Assembly (NCBI GenBank): GCA_905235565.1
Contig: CAJOLR010000001.1
Coordinates: 39,265 to 103,264, forward strand
DNA: 64,000 nt
Origin: an uncultured Bacteroidaceae bacterium
GTDB taxonomy: Bacteria; Bacteroidota; Bacteroidia; Bacteroidales; Bacteroidaceae
Direction of reading: 5' to 3'
The notes beneath the pieces are model-generated. The model was given only the letters and a program-made list of their open reading frames with translations, did no database searches and had not been told where the DNA came from. The position numbers were made by a program, and so were the translations under genes. Shown here piece by piece: positions 63,941 through 64,000 of this stretch (its first letter is position 1; each line of letters opens with the position of its first letter).

Positions 63941-64000
63941 CATATTTTCAGGCAAAAACACTAAAGTGTTTCTCATTTTGGATGCTCCGCAGGACTATTG

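Noticed and set aside
63956..63971. Small inverted repeat AAACACT/AGTGTTT near the right edge
   Set aside because: The 7-bp AT-rich stem is too weak to call a terminator, and the neighbouring gene is outside the window.
1..64000. CRISPR arrays, rRNA genes, insertion sequences, prophage
   Set aside because: I looked for regularly spaced repeats, rRNA text, transposase motifs and phage genes and saw none.

Overview
The window looks like a chromosomal core region of a Bacteroidales bacterium (Bacteroidaceae/Prevotellaceae-like; I cannot name the genus). Supporting signs are type IX secretion (T9SS) genes (the end of gldN/porN at the left edge, porZ near the right), two hybrid two-component regulators, a three-gene fumarate reductase, the uppS-bamA-skp-murI envelope operon, lipoproteins and signal peptides of Bacteroidetes type, and at least nineteen promoters with the Bacteroidetes -7 box TAnnTTTG. 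Shine-Dalgarno sites are weak throughout, as is usual in this phylum. I see no insertion sequence, prophage, CRISPR array or rRNA.

Layout. 0-4 kb: end of gldN, two tandem paralogous outer-membrane beta-barrels, priA. 4-10.7 kb: 7TM-HD phosphohydrolase (minus), gltX, waaA, a gamma-carbonic-anhydrase-like protein and mdh. 10.8-18.9 kb: two tandem hybrid two-component regulators with no SusC/SusD genes beside them; the first has an altered receiver. 18.9-25 kb: dprA, an OmpA/TPR lipoprotein, xerD, an O-methyltransferase, rbfA and an FtsX/LolC-type permease. 25-33 kb: a minus-strand envelope operon (DUF6242 lipoprotein, DUF6089 protein, uppS, bamA, three Skp/OmpH paralogues, murI). 33-37.9 kb: pyrE, an SRPBCC protein, argH, a CxxC-pair lipoprotein, and a type-B carboxylesterase. 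38-40.5 kb: tRNA-Leu(TAA), a DUF3108 protein, a methyltransferase, a cob(I)alamin adenosyltransferase, a DUF2795 protein. 40.5-44.3 kb: a spacer with two related palindromes and cryptic small ORFs, then frdCAB (minus). 44.4-47.4 kb: a rhodanese/metallo-beta-lactamase fusion lipoprotein, a double-domain PAP2 phosphatase, a GNAT acetyltransferase. 47.6-57.7 kb: mnmG, apt, uvrC, dtd, deoC, polyprenyl synthase, polA, SpoU methyltransferase. 57.7-58.2 kb: a very AT-rich spacer with DnaA-box-like words and a dyad. 58.2-63.9 kb: porZ, rdgB, leuS.

How the genes fit together. Most are housekeeping: translation (gltX, leuS, tRNA-Leu, mnmG, dtd, rbfA), DNA repair and replication (priA, polA, uvrC, dprA, xerD), nucleotide metabolism (pyrE, apt, deoC, rdgB), anaerobic respiration (frdCAB, mdh) and envelope biogenesis (waaA, uppS, bamA, skp, murI, T9SS parts). 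The main anomalies are a 138-bp nested inverted-repeat element between two divergent promoters (47468-47605), a perfect 29-bp-arm palindrome that fills the gap between two convergent stop codons (9041-9101), a hybrid regulator whose receiver lacks the conserved acidic pair, a phosphatase whose second domain lacks the nucleophilic histidine, several predicted almost leaderless transcripts, and the AT-rich spacer. I did not find a clear new multi-gene system. The orphan regulator pair and the nested repeat element are the best candidates for undescribed biology. All coordinates and motif readings were made by eye, without database searches.
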